Below are positions 44,161 to 55,550 of a DNA stretch of 64,000 nucleotides, one piece after another (position 1 is the stretch's first letter; every line of letters starts with the position of its first letter). Position numbers and translations under genes: made by a program. The notes below the pieces were generated by a model. That model was given only the letters and a program-made list of their open reading frames with translations, did not search any database and was not told the origin of the DNA. Source of the stretch: Agrocybe praecox (Eukaryota; Basidiomycota; Agaricomycetes; Agaricales; Agrocybaceae); contig CAXHKQ010000012.1 of NCBI GenBank assembly GCA_964017145.1, forward strand, positions 20,825 to 84,824. The letters are read 5' to 3'.

Positions 44161-44585
44161 ATACTCATAATCCGCAGTCTATGGACCAAATATACTGTTG
44201 CAGGTATGATTTATGTCCATTACTCTTCATTACGTTTGCTCACATTTTTTCCTAGCGATACCTGGGTCATTCATCTTCACGATGCTCTTCCTTCCTTTCT
44301 ACGCCGTCGTAGCGCCTGCTATTGGGTTCTCGAAAGAATACCAAGGCATCGTACCTCGCCTATGGGGAAATAGCATTTTCTATTTCGTCTTCATCGTCAT
44401 GCCCCTGTTCTGTTTGGTGCGAGACTTCGCATGGAAATAGTAAGTCAGGTTGTTATCTGACAAGAATCCGCAACCAATGCTCTTTTTTCCGCAGCTACCG
44501 GCGGACATATTCACCGCTTTCCTATCATATCGTACAAGAGCTGCAGAAATACAATATTCCTGACTATAGACCGAGACAGGAGCAG
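44161..44585 (+). pseudogene. Fragment of a P4-type phospholipid-transporting ATPase (Drs2/Dnf type)
   Basis: Three exon-like pieces (44161-44203, 44256-44439, 44495-44585) with proper GT-AG junctions encode only the end of the membrane domain: SLWTKYTVA, AIPGSFIFTMLFLPF, GFSKEYQGIVPRLWGNS, LVRDFAWK, then YYRRTYSPLSYHIVQE and NIPDYRPRQEQ. These match the C-terminal part of flippases that move aminophospholipids across Golgi and plasma membranes. The catalytic P-domain, nucleotide-binding domain and the last cytosolic tail are absent on both sides, so this is a gene fragment. The well-kept splice sites suggest it came as genomic DNA, not as a processed copy. Confidence 0.75.
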
Positions 44586-44905
44586 TGCGTATTTTATGTT
44601 TGAGGGACTCGGTGGGCAGCGTTATTGTCTCTTTGGAAATTGAAAGAAGCAGTGCGTTTGTGTCGGCCGGCAACTTGTGTGCCTGTCTGAAAACAGCCTT
44701 AACAACAAGATCACTGATACAAGACCAAAGTCAAAGCTGTCTTCACATCCTCGCAGCCTTATATATACTCAAAGGTCCATATCCTTTTGTTTCTCCCGTA
44801 CCACGTCTGAGACTGTCTCCGCCTCATTCTTTTCTCTTTCTCTTTCTTGTTTTTTAACCTTTCTTCTTCTAAACACCCCTTGCATTGCACTATAGAGCGT
44901 CCGGA

Positions 44906-45375
44906 ATGCCAGTCATGTCTTTGAAAGCGGAAGTCGAAACCTGGGCAGCGGCCCTGAAAACTTACGATAGAGAGGACTTCGAGAAGTCTCTCGAACTTTT
45001 TTCTGTGCGTTTCCTCTCCAAAAGCCATGTACGTCGTGTTTCCTCTCCTTGTTCCTGCACTCTCTTTAACTTGGAATAGCAATTACGAACAACTGGGGCT
45101 CAAATTCCGCTTGTTTTCCGCCGAGGTCCTATTCAACAAGGCTACGGATGAGCTCTACACAGACAGATTACATGGGGAAAGCGGTGGGTACCTTGCTAGT
45201 TTCTGCGACTTCAGATGATTGAACCATACATCAGAAATTGGTTGTCTCAACTGATACCAGCGATGTGATCACCTCCTTCTCTGGCTCTGCTCGATTGAAA
45301 GCTGGTATATCTCCAGCTGGGCTATTCCTCGACCGACCTGACTTGCTGGATTCCCAAGCAAGGAGTCAGGACGTA
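44906..45375 (+). pseudogene. Decayed noxR (p67phox-like NADPH oxidase regulator) fragment
   Basis: Exon 1 (44906-45004, MPVMSLKAEVETWAAALKTYD...SLELFS) matches the N-terminus of fungal NoxR before its TPR repeats. After a short intron the next piece (from 45080) jumps to NYEQLGLKFRLFSAEVLFNK, the end of the TPR domain, so the middle TPR exons are missing. A further piece (about 45235-45375, VVSTDTSDVITSFSG, LKAGISPAGLFLDRPDLL) matches the segment after the TPRs. The SH3 and PB1 parts are absent. NoxR activates fungal NADPH oxidase; this copy cannot encode it. It lies 320 bp after the P4-ATPase fragment in the same orientation. Confidence 0.7.
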
Positions 45376-45799
45376 CGTCGTCGTGTCGCCCACCTCCCGA
45401 GAGTCCATACACGATGCACATCAATCCAAGGATACATGTGTTGAATCAACCATGAGCCCAAGGAAGGATGTTTGCGCATTAGGCACTCCCCATGAAACCA
45501 TACCTAGCGAGCGCCACTCCCAAGATCCCTCTGCAGGAAGTTGAAAGAGAATGATGGCAGGCGGAGCAAGCGTGCACGTATATCTGCGTAGCGGGGATTG
45601 GAGTTTTTTTGCGAACCCAAATATAGTGCCTGGAGTGAAAAGACCAAAAGTAAGTTCTATATAATATTTCTACATTAGCATTGCACTGCTGAACCTGGAC
45701 TTACAGACACTCGTGGTCGTGGTCCGTAGACTCTGGTTCCGCGAGAAAAGTTGCCTTGATACTGTGGATTTCTATCACCCATTCTCGCTAAACCGTCGA

Positions 45800-46045
45800 C
45801 CTGTCCTCACTTGATAACCATCATTCTCACTATAGCACTCAACGTTCAACGTTCGACCATCATGTTATGGTTGCCCTCTCGCTCAATTGTCATTTTCGCT
45901 AACCATCGTCTTCACTTAACGGCCCGTCCTCGCTCAACCATCTCTCGCTCAACCATCGTTCTCGCTTAACGTTCAATCGTCGTCCTCGCTCAACCATCTC
46001 TCGCTCAACCGTTGTCCTCGCTCAACCGTCGTTCTCACTCAGACT
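45800..46045. repeat. Minisatellite, CTCGCTCAACCATCGTC type
   Basis: Irregular head-to-tail copies of a 16-18 bp unit such as TCGCTCAACCATCGTTC and TCGCTCAACCATCTC, with variants using CTTAACG. It lies 300-540 bp upstream of the KDZ-1 start codon. Confidence 0.75.
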
Positions 46046-46342
46046 TAATGGCTCTTTCAACTTGACTATAAAAATATCATAGAAAGTATCATAAACATGT
46101 ATTAGCAAGAAATGACAATTTGCTATCTGCTGTGCCTAATAAGCATCGGTATTACAGCTTACTGATAATATAAACGAACAAATTCAAACTGATGCAGTAA
46201 TATCTTTGGTACGTCATGTGATCTTTTCGGCTGCTCAAATGCCTAAGTTATAGTACCTCCAAGTACCCTCACCGACTCTTCAGGATTTCTCGCCTCTTGG
46301 TATCTTTCTCTATCTCTTCTTGGTTCGTAAACTGTCCCGAAA

Positions 46343-49300
46343 ATGTCTGCACGTGCAAAGAAGAAGCCGAGGAAAGCAACTAACCAGATCTTTCATGACG
46401 AAGTGCCGGTGTTCGGGGAATACCATACGATTCATGTCCAGGAGACGAAGTCACGGCGAGTAGGGAATACTACTCTGGCGGCGCCTATGGGTCGAGTGGC
46501 CACTCTACCAGCTACTCTCTGGGAAAACGCGACCAGCTGGGAGCCACCGCATAGCGAAGATTTTGCTCTCGATCCCACAGCTGACCTGTATGGATCTGTA
46601 CTAAACGGCGAGGTTATGGTTGACGCCCCGAGAGAGCTAAAGAGAAAGAGAAATAGGACTGAGGTATCGGTAGGTCATGGTCAGCTTTCCATATCCAAGG
46701 ATCTCCTAAAATTTATGTCTCAGAAACGCCCTCATGTGGTATGGAAGAAACAATATCGTCAAACATACTTACAGGAACTCTTGCGTTGGTCTGGCCGTGG
46801 AGACTTTGCGACGTCTCAGTTTTGTCCAGATTGCATCTCGAGACAGAATTCCCCTCTTGGTTCCCCACTTTATCGCTGCGATGAGTGCTTTATCCCCGAC
46901 CTCTGCTGTGCTGCGTGCTGCGTGAAGCGGCATCGCCAACTTCCTTTTCATAGAATCAAGGTACGTTGCTTTCAGAAATCACCTCTTCTTCCCCAGACTC
47001 ATTCTTGAAATCTCGCTCAGAAATGGAACGGCACTCATTTTGAAAGTACGACTCTCAAATTGTTAGGCCTGAAAATCCAGCTCAACCATTCTGGGATGAA
47101 TTGCGAGAACCCGGTGCCATGTCATTCGAAGCTTCTTGTCCTACACACCAATGGATTCCATGACGTATCTATCATGTACTGTGGATGTACTCGATCCATA
47201 CCTTACCACCTCCAGTTACTTCGCCGACGCATGTACCCTTCGACCCAGCTCAATCCAAAGGCTTGCGCAACTTTTGAACTACTAAATCAACTACACAAAT
47301 ATTCCCTTACTACCAAAGCATCGACCTACGACTTTTACCGCGCTCTTGAAAAGCTAAGCGACAACACAGGCCTCAATCCTCAACGATCGCGATATCGAGC
47401 TTTGTTTCGTATGATAATGCAATGGCGCCATCTGAAAATGTTAAAGTGGGCAGGTCGGGCTCACGATCCCTCTGGAGCTGATGCAACCAAACCAGGTGAA
47501 TTAGCCGTCAGGTGTCCTTCCTGTCCCTACCCTGGTATCAACTTGCCAGATGGATGGGAGAGCGTGCCGGAGGGAATGAGGTGAGTTAATGACTCTTGAG
47601 CGGTTATAAGCCTGTTTCTCACCGATATTTTTATCAAGATTTCTCTACATGGTTATAATCTGCATGGATGCCAATTTTCGCTTGAAGAATCAACTCGTTT
47701 CGAGCTACTCGCAGGATCCTGGTCTGGGCATAGGGTGGGGTTATATGGTACCGCGTCAAGCATACGAAACATATGTTTTGAGCAGGGCCGATGATGACGA
47801 CGTAAGTATCTTTATTCTCCGTAAATCTTTCATTCCGTTGACGTCAACTTCAGATCAGTACGTGCGTGGGATTTCAAGCGCTGGCCAAAGCCAATACGAA
47901 ATTTTCGCGAGGCCTTCGTTACACCGGCGTCAATATGACCGTATGTGGGCGTTCGGAAATGATAATGCCTATCGGTGTGGGCAATCTTCACAAAGGAGAG
48001 AGGTATGTCTGCCGCACTCCTTGCTGCGTCATTCTGAAGAATACTGATGGTTGTCTAGGTATGCTAACATGGACTATATCTTCGGTTCGGCCCTACAAAA
48101 CGTTCTTGTTTCACTCGTTCTGATCAGCTACGACGTCGCCTGCCAATGGTTCACCAATCTATTCAAAAGAATTGACGAGCACTGGCCGCAGGAAATCAAG
48201 CCGCGATCAGCTATTCAACTCACCCCTGCTATTCCAAAACTGCACGAGTCAATGCATCAGGCTACCGGACATCAAATTTATTCCCTCAATTACCTACGTG
48301 GCGTAGGATTAACGGATTGCGAATGTCCAGAACGCGTCTGGAGTCCTCACAATACCTTAGGGAACTCGACAAAAACGCAGGCACCTGGCTCAAGGCACGA
48401 CGTCTTGGACGACCATTTCGGATTCTGGAATTGGGAAAAATACATAGGGCAAGGAAAAACTCTCGCACATCGCTACCGGGGAGCAGTTGCGGACAGAAAC
48501 ATCCTTACCGAAAGCCATCGAGGCTTAACGTCGACGCTACGCCAGAAGACCGTGCTTGAGTGGGAGCGACTGTGTGATGAGTGGGAGTCCGCTCCGTTTC
48601 CGAAGAAGGTGTTCAACCCTTACTATACGGATAACAAATGTGAGTATTTTTCTGGCTTTTCTTTCCGTGTTGATATAGACCTTGATTTTGTAGCTATCTC
48701 TGAGGCCTCCGTCAGGAAGGAATTTGCACAAGAAGAGAAGCAACTCAATGATTCTGGAGCCCCTCAGGTTCATCAAATGTCGCCGTCTGCCTTTATCCTT
48801 CTGGCTCTTGAGCTCGAACATGCGCAGTACGTTTTATTTACACTAGCTATACATTCGTATCCTGTACTCATACACGCTTATATGTTAAGGCGTCGCCTTC
48901 ACTGTGTTGTCAAGGGCCCTCTAGCATCATCCACCCTACGAAAGGAAGGGTCAATTGCCGAGCAACGCAATACATTGCGAGCATGAATTCGCGCCTGGGA
49001 GTTACTTGTGCCCATCTACATGCCCGGGCTGTTGCAGTATCAAAGCGACTGCAGCCGCTCACCCGCCGCTAACCCATTCGTTCCCAAGTCCGACCATCCC
49101 GAGGACGCTGTAATCGTCCTGCCGTCGCATATCCACAAACATGTCAGATCGACAATTTGCCACCCTGGTTTACCACAGATGGAGGCCAAAATGCGTACTG
49201 CACAGTGCTCCGATGCCTTGGATGAGCTTCGACGTACGTTGAAGCTCAAGCAACGTATGATTCTATTCAAGAATCGGAATGTACGGGGGCAACGCGAGGG

Positions 49301-50138
49301 TACCCGCTCGAGAGCCCTGATAGATGCCGTTCATCTTCGAGCTCGACGATCTGTTGAAAAATATCGCGTAGCAAGGCAGGCAAAGTTGGCTCTTGAAGGA
49401 CCGGGCGACTGGGAGAATGTCTATCGACCTCTCCTAGATAGTGATGTTCGAAGCTACCAAGACCCATCGAAACTTCCAAAGAAAGTTGGTCGCCCTGGAA
49501 CACTCGAGGATGGTCAGAATACGAGCAGCGTTGTTGAAGAGGAGGAATTCTCTCTCTTTGATGATCCACGGAGTCGTCGGGACGGCACAGGAGAAACACG
49601 TAGGACCCTTTCGTGGATTTGGACGACCTCTGGCGCGATCACAGTGGAGGATGAGAGTGACGCCATTGTACTATCCGAATGGGCAAAGAGTAAAGCACGC
49701 GCATGCAGGGCGAAGGAGGAGGTGATGCTTCTGAAAGAAGAGATGCGCCGAGTTTTGGAATATCTTCGATGGAGGGCTAAACAGTGGCGGGATAAAATCA
49801 TCATCCACACGAATGTATCCCCGCAACTATTAGAGGGTCTCAATGCTTACGCGGCAACGCAATCACAAAGGCAAGAGGCGCTTGCTCAAATCTTCACTAA
49901 TTTATGGAAGAAGTCGCTGCAAGTCTCTCACCTCGAGCAAGCTATCTCGGCAACGGACACTGATGTTCCTGGTGCCCACGTTGATCAGATACCAGCAGAA
50001 GAGGGCGTCGATGACGAGGAGGATGAACACGACGATGTGGATGACGATGATGAAGAAGATGAAGAGAGCCTCCTCCGTCAGGAGCAAGATGCTCTCGGCA
50101 TCGATGACTATGACATGGACGATTTAGCAGGTGTCTGA
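46343..50138 (+). CDS. KDZ transposase 1, near-complete with one in-frame TGA
   Basis: Seven exons (46343-46960, 47021-47580, 47639-47801, 47854-48002, 48059-48639, 48694-48826, 48890-50138), 1150 codons before the stop, phases closing. The N-terminus is basic (MSARAKKKPRKATNQ). A CxC2-type cysteine cluster follows (CPDCISRQ ... RCDECF ... LCCAACCVKRH, residues about 163-205). The RNase H-like core has CMDANFRL (first Asp, near 47665), ISYDVACQW (second acidic site, near 48130) and CECPERVWSPHNTL (Glu, near 48335), as in Kyakuja-Dileera-Zisupton transposases. The C-terminal part is helical and ends in an acidic tail (EDEHDDVDDDDEEDEE). The one lesion is TGA at 48984-48986 between NTLRA and IRAWELL, so the second half is out of reach unless read through. 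A KDZ transposase moves its own element; no clear terminal repeats were found. Confidence 0.88.
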
Positions 50139-50290
50139 GTTATTCCGCGCACATACGTACGTCTTTTTTACACCTTTACATCACCTTCATCTCGTTATCT
50201 TCTCCCTCTTTCTACCGTTATTTTGTTATTCTTGTGCTTGGTAGGGCCTGTCCTACTATATAGAATAAATATCTGCTATATGTTTTGTGT

Positions 50291-50833
50291 TATAATTAGC
50301 ACTACGGAAAACATAAGCGACCAAATTCGGAGGTACCGATAAAGGTATGTTCTATTGTGACGTCAATTGATGGGCTCTGGACAAGGTCCAGACCAAGATA
50401 TATAAATAATTTTATTAGATAAGATTAGCCATGCAGATCAATCAAAGATCAATTATTAATAGCAGACAGCTAAATATAACGCTACGTCTATGCACAATAT
50501 TTATAAACGACATCCAAAGTCATCCGCGCCAATCCATCCCGTCCCGTCCCTTTTTAGGCGCACAAAGACCCTAAAAAAATCTTAATATATATATAGATCA
50601 CAAGTCTGGCTTTGGCGCCCTCAAATCGCAACCACTACGCCTGCAGCGTCTAATTGCAGGTCGCTGATGCCCAAAATGAGCTTGTTTGTTGGTATTTACC
50701 AAGACCCACTGCTCTCTGGCCTCTGATGGCCTTCGGCACAAGCTGTGCACCTGATATATATCGTTGCCGGGCCAGGAAATTGCCCACTATGATGTATCAC
50801 CAAATGTACATTTTGCCGGATTTGATACATCAA
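50291..50833 (+). repeat. 543-bp dispersed repeat, direct copy
   Basis: Near-identical to the reverse complement of 23758-24300. It contains TATATAAATAATTTTATT and a TATATATATA run. It starts about 150 bp after the KDZ-1 stop codon and runs into the repeats before the 51184 gene. Confidence 0.85.
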
Positions 50834-50854
50834 TCTGCCAGACAAGGCTGGGAA

Positions 50855-51065
50855 TTGAGATATTGGTTACCTTCTGGTGAGCTATATATATTTACTACCA
50901 ACTCGAACGTTAACATCGCTAACCTCGGAGGCCAGAACTATTCAAACGGAACACTTGCCTTTTACGGAGGATTTCAGGAACTTTAGCATTACACAATCGA
51001 GATATTGGTCGCCTTCTGGTGAGCTATATATGTTTACTACCCACTCGAACCCTAACATTGCTAAC
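50855..51065 (+). repeat. Tandem repeats upstream of the 51184 gene
   Basis: Two copies of GAGATATTGGTNNCCTTCTG, GTGAGCTATATAT and TTTACTAC...CTCGAAC, about 140 bp apart. A third, more divergent relative is at 23571-23690 in the same orientation. In one frame they encode RYWSPSGELYMFTTHSN-like peptides, but stops interrupt the frame. Confidence 0.7.
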
Positions 51066-51183
51066 CCTTTATCTGCTATAGACAGCCCGGAGATATTACG
51101 GTGTAGATTCCGAAATGCCGACAATACCCGTAAAGCTCAACTACGATGGCTACAGTGAAACATGAAATGAGATTGGACCACTT

Positions 51184-53856
51184 ATGTATCCTATGTACTT
51201 TGGGAAAGATAGATACCACGACTTTTATGCTGCAACCCAAGTAACCTTTGAGGAGTCGGAGTTAAGAGGGAGACACACTGAGAATAGTACCATACATCTT
51301 ATCAACGGGGAATTTATCTATTCACCGAACTGCACTCGGTCCCTCAAAGGGATCCCTTTGAACACGCCTGGGGAAATACTTTCGTTCGACTCTACGCGAG
51401 ATTCTATAGAGGCCCTTCAAGAACCCAGATGGTGGACATTAGACTACGTACACCTTGCGTTTTTGGACAGAAAGTCTATACAGACAGGGGCTTTTCAGTG
51501 GGCTTTGAACACCCCAGTATACCATCGTAGGAATGTAGACAAAACTTTCTCTATGAAATCGTCTGATATACTCCGGTGGCATAGACTTGAATGGGATTTG
51601 AAGGCATTGTTTAATTCTCTCTCTAATATCGGGAGTATCCCCCCAACACCGACTGTCATAGAGAAAGTATTCACTTGTGGAAAAAGAGTTGCTAGCAACG
51701 AAGAACTACGTACCAACATTGTAAGGTGCAGAGAATGGTACTCTTACTGGCTCTGCAGAATATCTTATGCTGTGGCCGTTTGTGAGTCAATCAAACCTAG
51801 TGCGGGACAAGATCTGTTCAACGACCTCACATGGTTTCATAGATTGGTACAACAGGAATGGTATGAGGGATTTGTCTCTTCTCTAAATGCAGCATGTGGT
51901 GTATTTGATCCCGCTATAGAACGCGTTGGTATCATGTTAGACTTGGTAAATCCTCTGAGGCACCAATTTTCTGTTGAGTGGTTTATGAAGTATAGCATAC
52001 CAGTGTGGTACAGATGGGGGCAAAGAGAAATCGATGCAGGTCTAAAAGATTATGGCCCTGCTCCTGAAGTGCTACAAGCTGCCACTACATTTCTAACATC
52101 AAGGCCATCCACCATCAATCCCTTGCCGATAAATCCAATGACTACCATCAATCCCTTGCCAATAGATCCAATGACCGCCATCAATCCTTTGCCAATGGAT
52201 CCAATGATATTTTTGGGAGCTTTTATGGCAGAACGAGAGAAACGAACCAAGGAGATCGAAGACAGGGAGTCAGAAGAGGCTAGACAAAGAAGGTTGCAGC
52301 GTGATCAAGCTGGCCGGGGGTCCAAAAAAATCAAAGTATTTGTATGGGAAAGAGACGAAAGAGACATTTATCAAAGGCGAGCAACCACACGTGCAGAAAA
52401 GGAGGATATCCTCGAATTCTATGGCAGAAAGCAAAAGCATTATAACAGTATCTTTGGCGAATGGGATTGCTGCTCTGCCTTCGGGGACAAAGAAGAGGAC
52501 GAATGTGAGGAGGAAGATATGATGAACGATCTTTTGTTTGGACCGGAAGCGGAATCCTATGGCGACTGGAATGAAGACTTTGGTGCTGAAATCCCTGTAC
52601 CTGATCCCGAAAATCAGGCTTCAAGTTTGGAATCAGGCGGTTCTCATCGTAACTTGAAGGGATACCTCTCAACTCATGAATCAACGCAGCTTTTGGTCTG
52701 GGATGATTTATTAATCGCTGAAGTAGAGGAGTACGAGGCTATCAATATCATGCATGAGTATATGGGCTATGTACATCCTATCCAATCCCCTTTGTCTTTG
52801 CCATCCCTGGATGATAAGACGAAAATAATGTGTACCAATTTGTTGGGTAAGGATAGAGTCGACAATATGTTTTTTCAATCCCAAGTATCCCCTCCTGCTC
52901 TTGACTTTCTGTTAAGATTGTGCTCGTCAACAGGCCAACCTCTTCCTGAAACCTGGGATCTGTTCAAAGTGTGTAAATTTCCATTAGCTGGAGCCACCCG
53001 GACAAAATATATCAAGGAAGTAAAATCGGGCGACTCCAAAATTTTCATGCTAGATATGGGAAGGTCATCGACTGTTGAATGGAGTCTGGGAGTAAAGACA
53101 GCTGCATTGGCTCTGATGATATGTAGATGGGATGTTGCAATGAGTGACTACGAGATTTGCAAGCTTTTGCTTCAAAAAGGGATCGAGTTCCAAGTCCTTA
53201 CCCTTTATACCCCAGACACAAATCAACTCCATTTGGCCCTGCCCTATATTCACTTCAGAACCGCTGGCTATGTTTTTACTAAGGATGATTATAGGGATTA
53301 CTTCAATGATCGACGTGCTTTACTTAGGAATAATGAAGTAGCAAAAAGGGCTCTTAAAACTGGGGGTATTGTCTGGAGACTGTCGGTTGACTGCAGCTTT
53401 GATCTGGTACTTTCGGGAGAGTGGAAGTACATGGATACAGCTGTTGTGTATGCAACAAATAGCGACATTAAGTACTTTGATGAATGTTGCTCACAAGAAG
53501 AAGCCGATACTATATGTGGTACTTATAGGTGTGAACAAGGTATAAAAATTTATTATATTTGTATGACTATTTACTAATGATTATTTATAGAGCGAAATGT
53601 TGAGCTACAAGTCAAATCTTGGTGGCCCACGAACAAGACCTGGAAGGACAATGCATCGTACCCTTTTTGGACAGAATATTTTGAAGCCTGGTTTGACAAG
53701 CGATTGCAAAGCATCAAAAGCGGTGAAGCAGTGCCCTTGACCCAACATGAGTGGAGACAGAATATGCGAAAGAATGCAAAACTCAATAGGCTTTCCAAGT
53801 CACTTGAGGATCATTCTCGACGCTTCTTTAACGCACTCAATGATGGTGGACTATAG
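51184..53856 (+). CDS. Unknown 873-residue protein with INPLP repeats
   Basis: Two exons (51184-53539 and 53591-53856; phases close) from ATG 51184 to TAG. The N-terminal half is rich in W and Y (WWTLDYVHLAFLD; WYSYWLCRISYAV; EWFMKYSIPVWYRWG). Around residues 310-340 a short peptide INPLPINPMT is repeated three times. A charged coiled-coil-like stretch follows (AEREKRTKEIEDRESEEARQ), then KVFVWERDERDIYQRR, EWDCCSAFGDKEEDECEEED and a C-terminal segment ending FFNALNDGGL. I recognise the layout as a multi-copy mushroom family but know no function. It lies between a dispersed repeat and the Plavaka module, so it may be a passenger gene of a transposon. The coding frame is intact. Confidence 0.7.
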
Positions 53857-54289
53857 TCTTTCCCTAATCGTACTTTGACATCACCAATCATGTTGTTCTT
53901 TGAATCTCATTTCACAAATTTTTCTTGCTGATCTTTTTTTCTTGCTCATTATTGTTTCTGTAGCTTACTTGTAGTACTAGGATGATAGAGTATCACTACT
54001 TTTTTGTTGTTTTTTGTATTTTTTTTGTATATATATCTTGGACTCTATTACTGCTAAAGTATCGTGGGAAAAACCGTCACATGCGACGGACTGGTCTTCA
54101 AACCCTTATCTTTCTGCATGAATTAATAACTACGATTGCTAACCTTTTCTTATTACAGTCCTTGTTCTCCTCATGTGACATCATCAGGGTAAGTCTGAAT
54201 TTACTTCACCACCATTTAAACTACTGACCCCCAGAGTCTTATTCTTTCAGAAAGTCTCTTTTTTTGTACAAGCGGTAAAGCCCAAACTA
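53857..54289. other. Intergenic with a palindromic motif
   Basis: AT-rich downstream region. The only notable item is the third copy of the palindromic motif at 54064-54090. Confidence 0.4.
54064..54090. repeat. Palindromic 27-bp motif, copy 3
   Basis: GTGGGAAAAACCGTCACATG then CGACGGA. It shares the GTGGGAA lead and the CCGTC.CATGCGACGGA core with the copies at 15124 and 22793. Confidence 0.55.
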
Positions 54290-54620
54290 CAAACTTCAAA
54301 CTTCAAACCTGCAAACCTTCACCTGTGCTAATGTTAACACAAACCTTCACCTGCACTGACGCCAACATGACAAACTTTCACCTGCGCTAACACCAACACG
54401 GCAAACTTTCACTTGTGCTAACGCCAACACAGCAAACCTTCACCTGCGCTGACGCCAACATGACAAACTTTCACCTGCACTAACGCCAACATGGCAAACT
54501 TTCACCTGCGCTAACACCAACATGGCAAACCTTCACGGGCGCTAACGCTACCTGCACTAATGCTAACACAAACCTCAAACCTTCAATGGCACTAATGCTA
54601 ACGCAAACATTCACCCACAC
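54290..54620. repeat. Minisatellite, about 31-bp unit, some ten copies
   Basis: Head-to-tail variants of AAACCTTCACCTGCGCTAAC followed by GCCAACATGGC. Copies are degenerate and vary at the GCGCT/GCACT and AACATGGC/AACACAGC positions. It lies just beyond the 3' end of the minus-strand gene at 54656. Confidence 0.85.
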
Positions 54621-54655
54621 CTTCATCAAAACAATGGTATTTGAAGGCTACAAAG

Positions 54656-55415
54656 CTATTTCTTGGTATTAATTATCTGTTGAAGATCATTGTATCTACT
54701 AAGATAATATTTTTGCTTTTCCACCAATGACTTCATACTTTCATTTAACAAATCGATCTCCTTCAGAACAAATTTTGCTTCTTTGGTAGCTGCCTCTAAC
54801 CTTGCCTCTTCTGGGTCAGGAAATAGTTTGATTGGGGAAATGAATCTGACCCTTTTTGCTGCTGGCTCAGGATCTTCTACAGTACCGTCTCCTTTTGATA
54901 ATTCTCCTGGTTTAACTGGAGTGGGGCATGCTTCATTCATCATTTCATAAATTTTCTAAATGCTGTTAGCTATGATAGTGGTTAAAAGAGCAGTTTCTCA
55001 GACATACCTCATAACGGAATGGAGGAGGCTTATTATAATTTCTTTCATAATAATCAACCACCGCTGACCAACCATGTATTCTGTGGTCTGGAACAGGAGA
55101 GCGACTAGGACTTCTATATGGTGAAAATTCTTCTGCAATTGGACAGAAGCTGTCGTCCCCACTTTCCGACTCATAGTATACTACTGTTCTCTTGACATGG
55201 GTATTGGCTTTTGTAGGAGGGGGTTGTGATTGACTGGAGGAACCAACTTCGGAACCGACTTTCGGATCTGGAGGCTATTCTATAATTATTACTCTGTATC
55301 AAAACCTTATAGAAAAAGGAGCTATTCTCACCCAAAACACATAATCCACCTTCTTTTGAGGTGTTTCTGGCACCTCTGACATCTCTCGCTCTATTTTTCT
55401 CTTTTTGGATATCAT
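54656..55415 (-). CDS. Small nuclear-type coiled-coil protein next to Plavaka
   Basis: Exons 55415-55332, 55274-55008 and 54955-54656 (all phase 0) give 216 residues: MISKKRKIEREM at the start (basic, NLS-like), then a Ser/Pro segment (GSSSQSQPPP), ESESGDDSFCPIAEEFSPYRSPSRSP, and a C-terminal predicted coiled coil (EARLEAATKEAKFVLKEIDLL ... KYYLSRYNDLQQI). Family unknown. It is transcribed divergently from the small gene at 55551, with 135 bp between the start codons, so they probably share a promoter. The context suggests an accessory gene of the Plavaka element. Confidence 0.65.
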
Positions 55416-55550
55416 GGTTGATATTTAAAATGCGTCCATGACCATGATCAAATTGGGCATTAGGTGACATATTTTTCGTGGGAAGCAAAATCAGGCCAGC
55501 TCGCTAGTGTTAATTCTTTTCTTCTTTCAATCTCAACTTACATACCCATC

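Noticed and set aside
54290..54620. CRISPR-like array of spaced repeats
   Set aside because: The units are contiguous and degenerate with no unique spacers, and the genome is eukaryotic; it is a minisatellite.
54656..55415. Divergent HMG-box protein, as expected beside some KDZ/TET elements
   Set aside because: The sequence is coiled-coil and low-complexity and lacks the aromatic and proline pattern of an HMG box; no other HMG candidate was seen.
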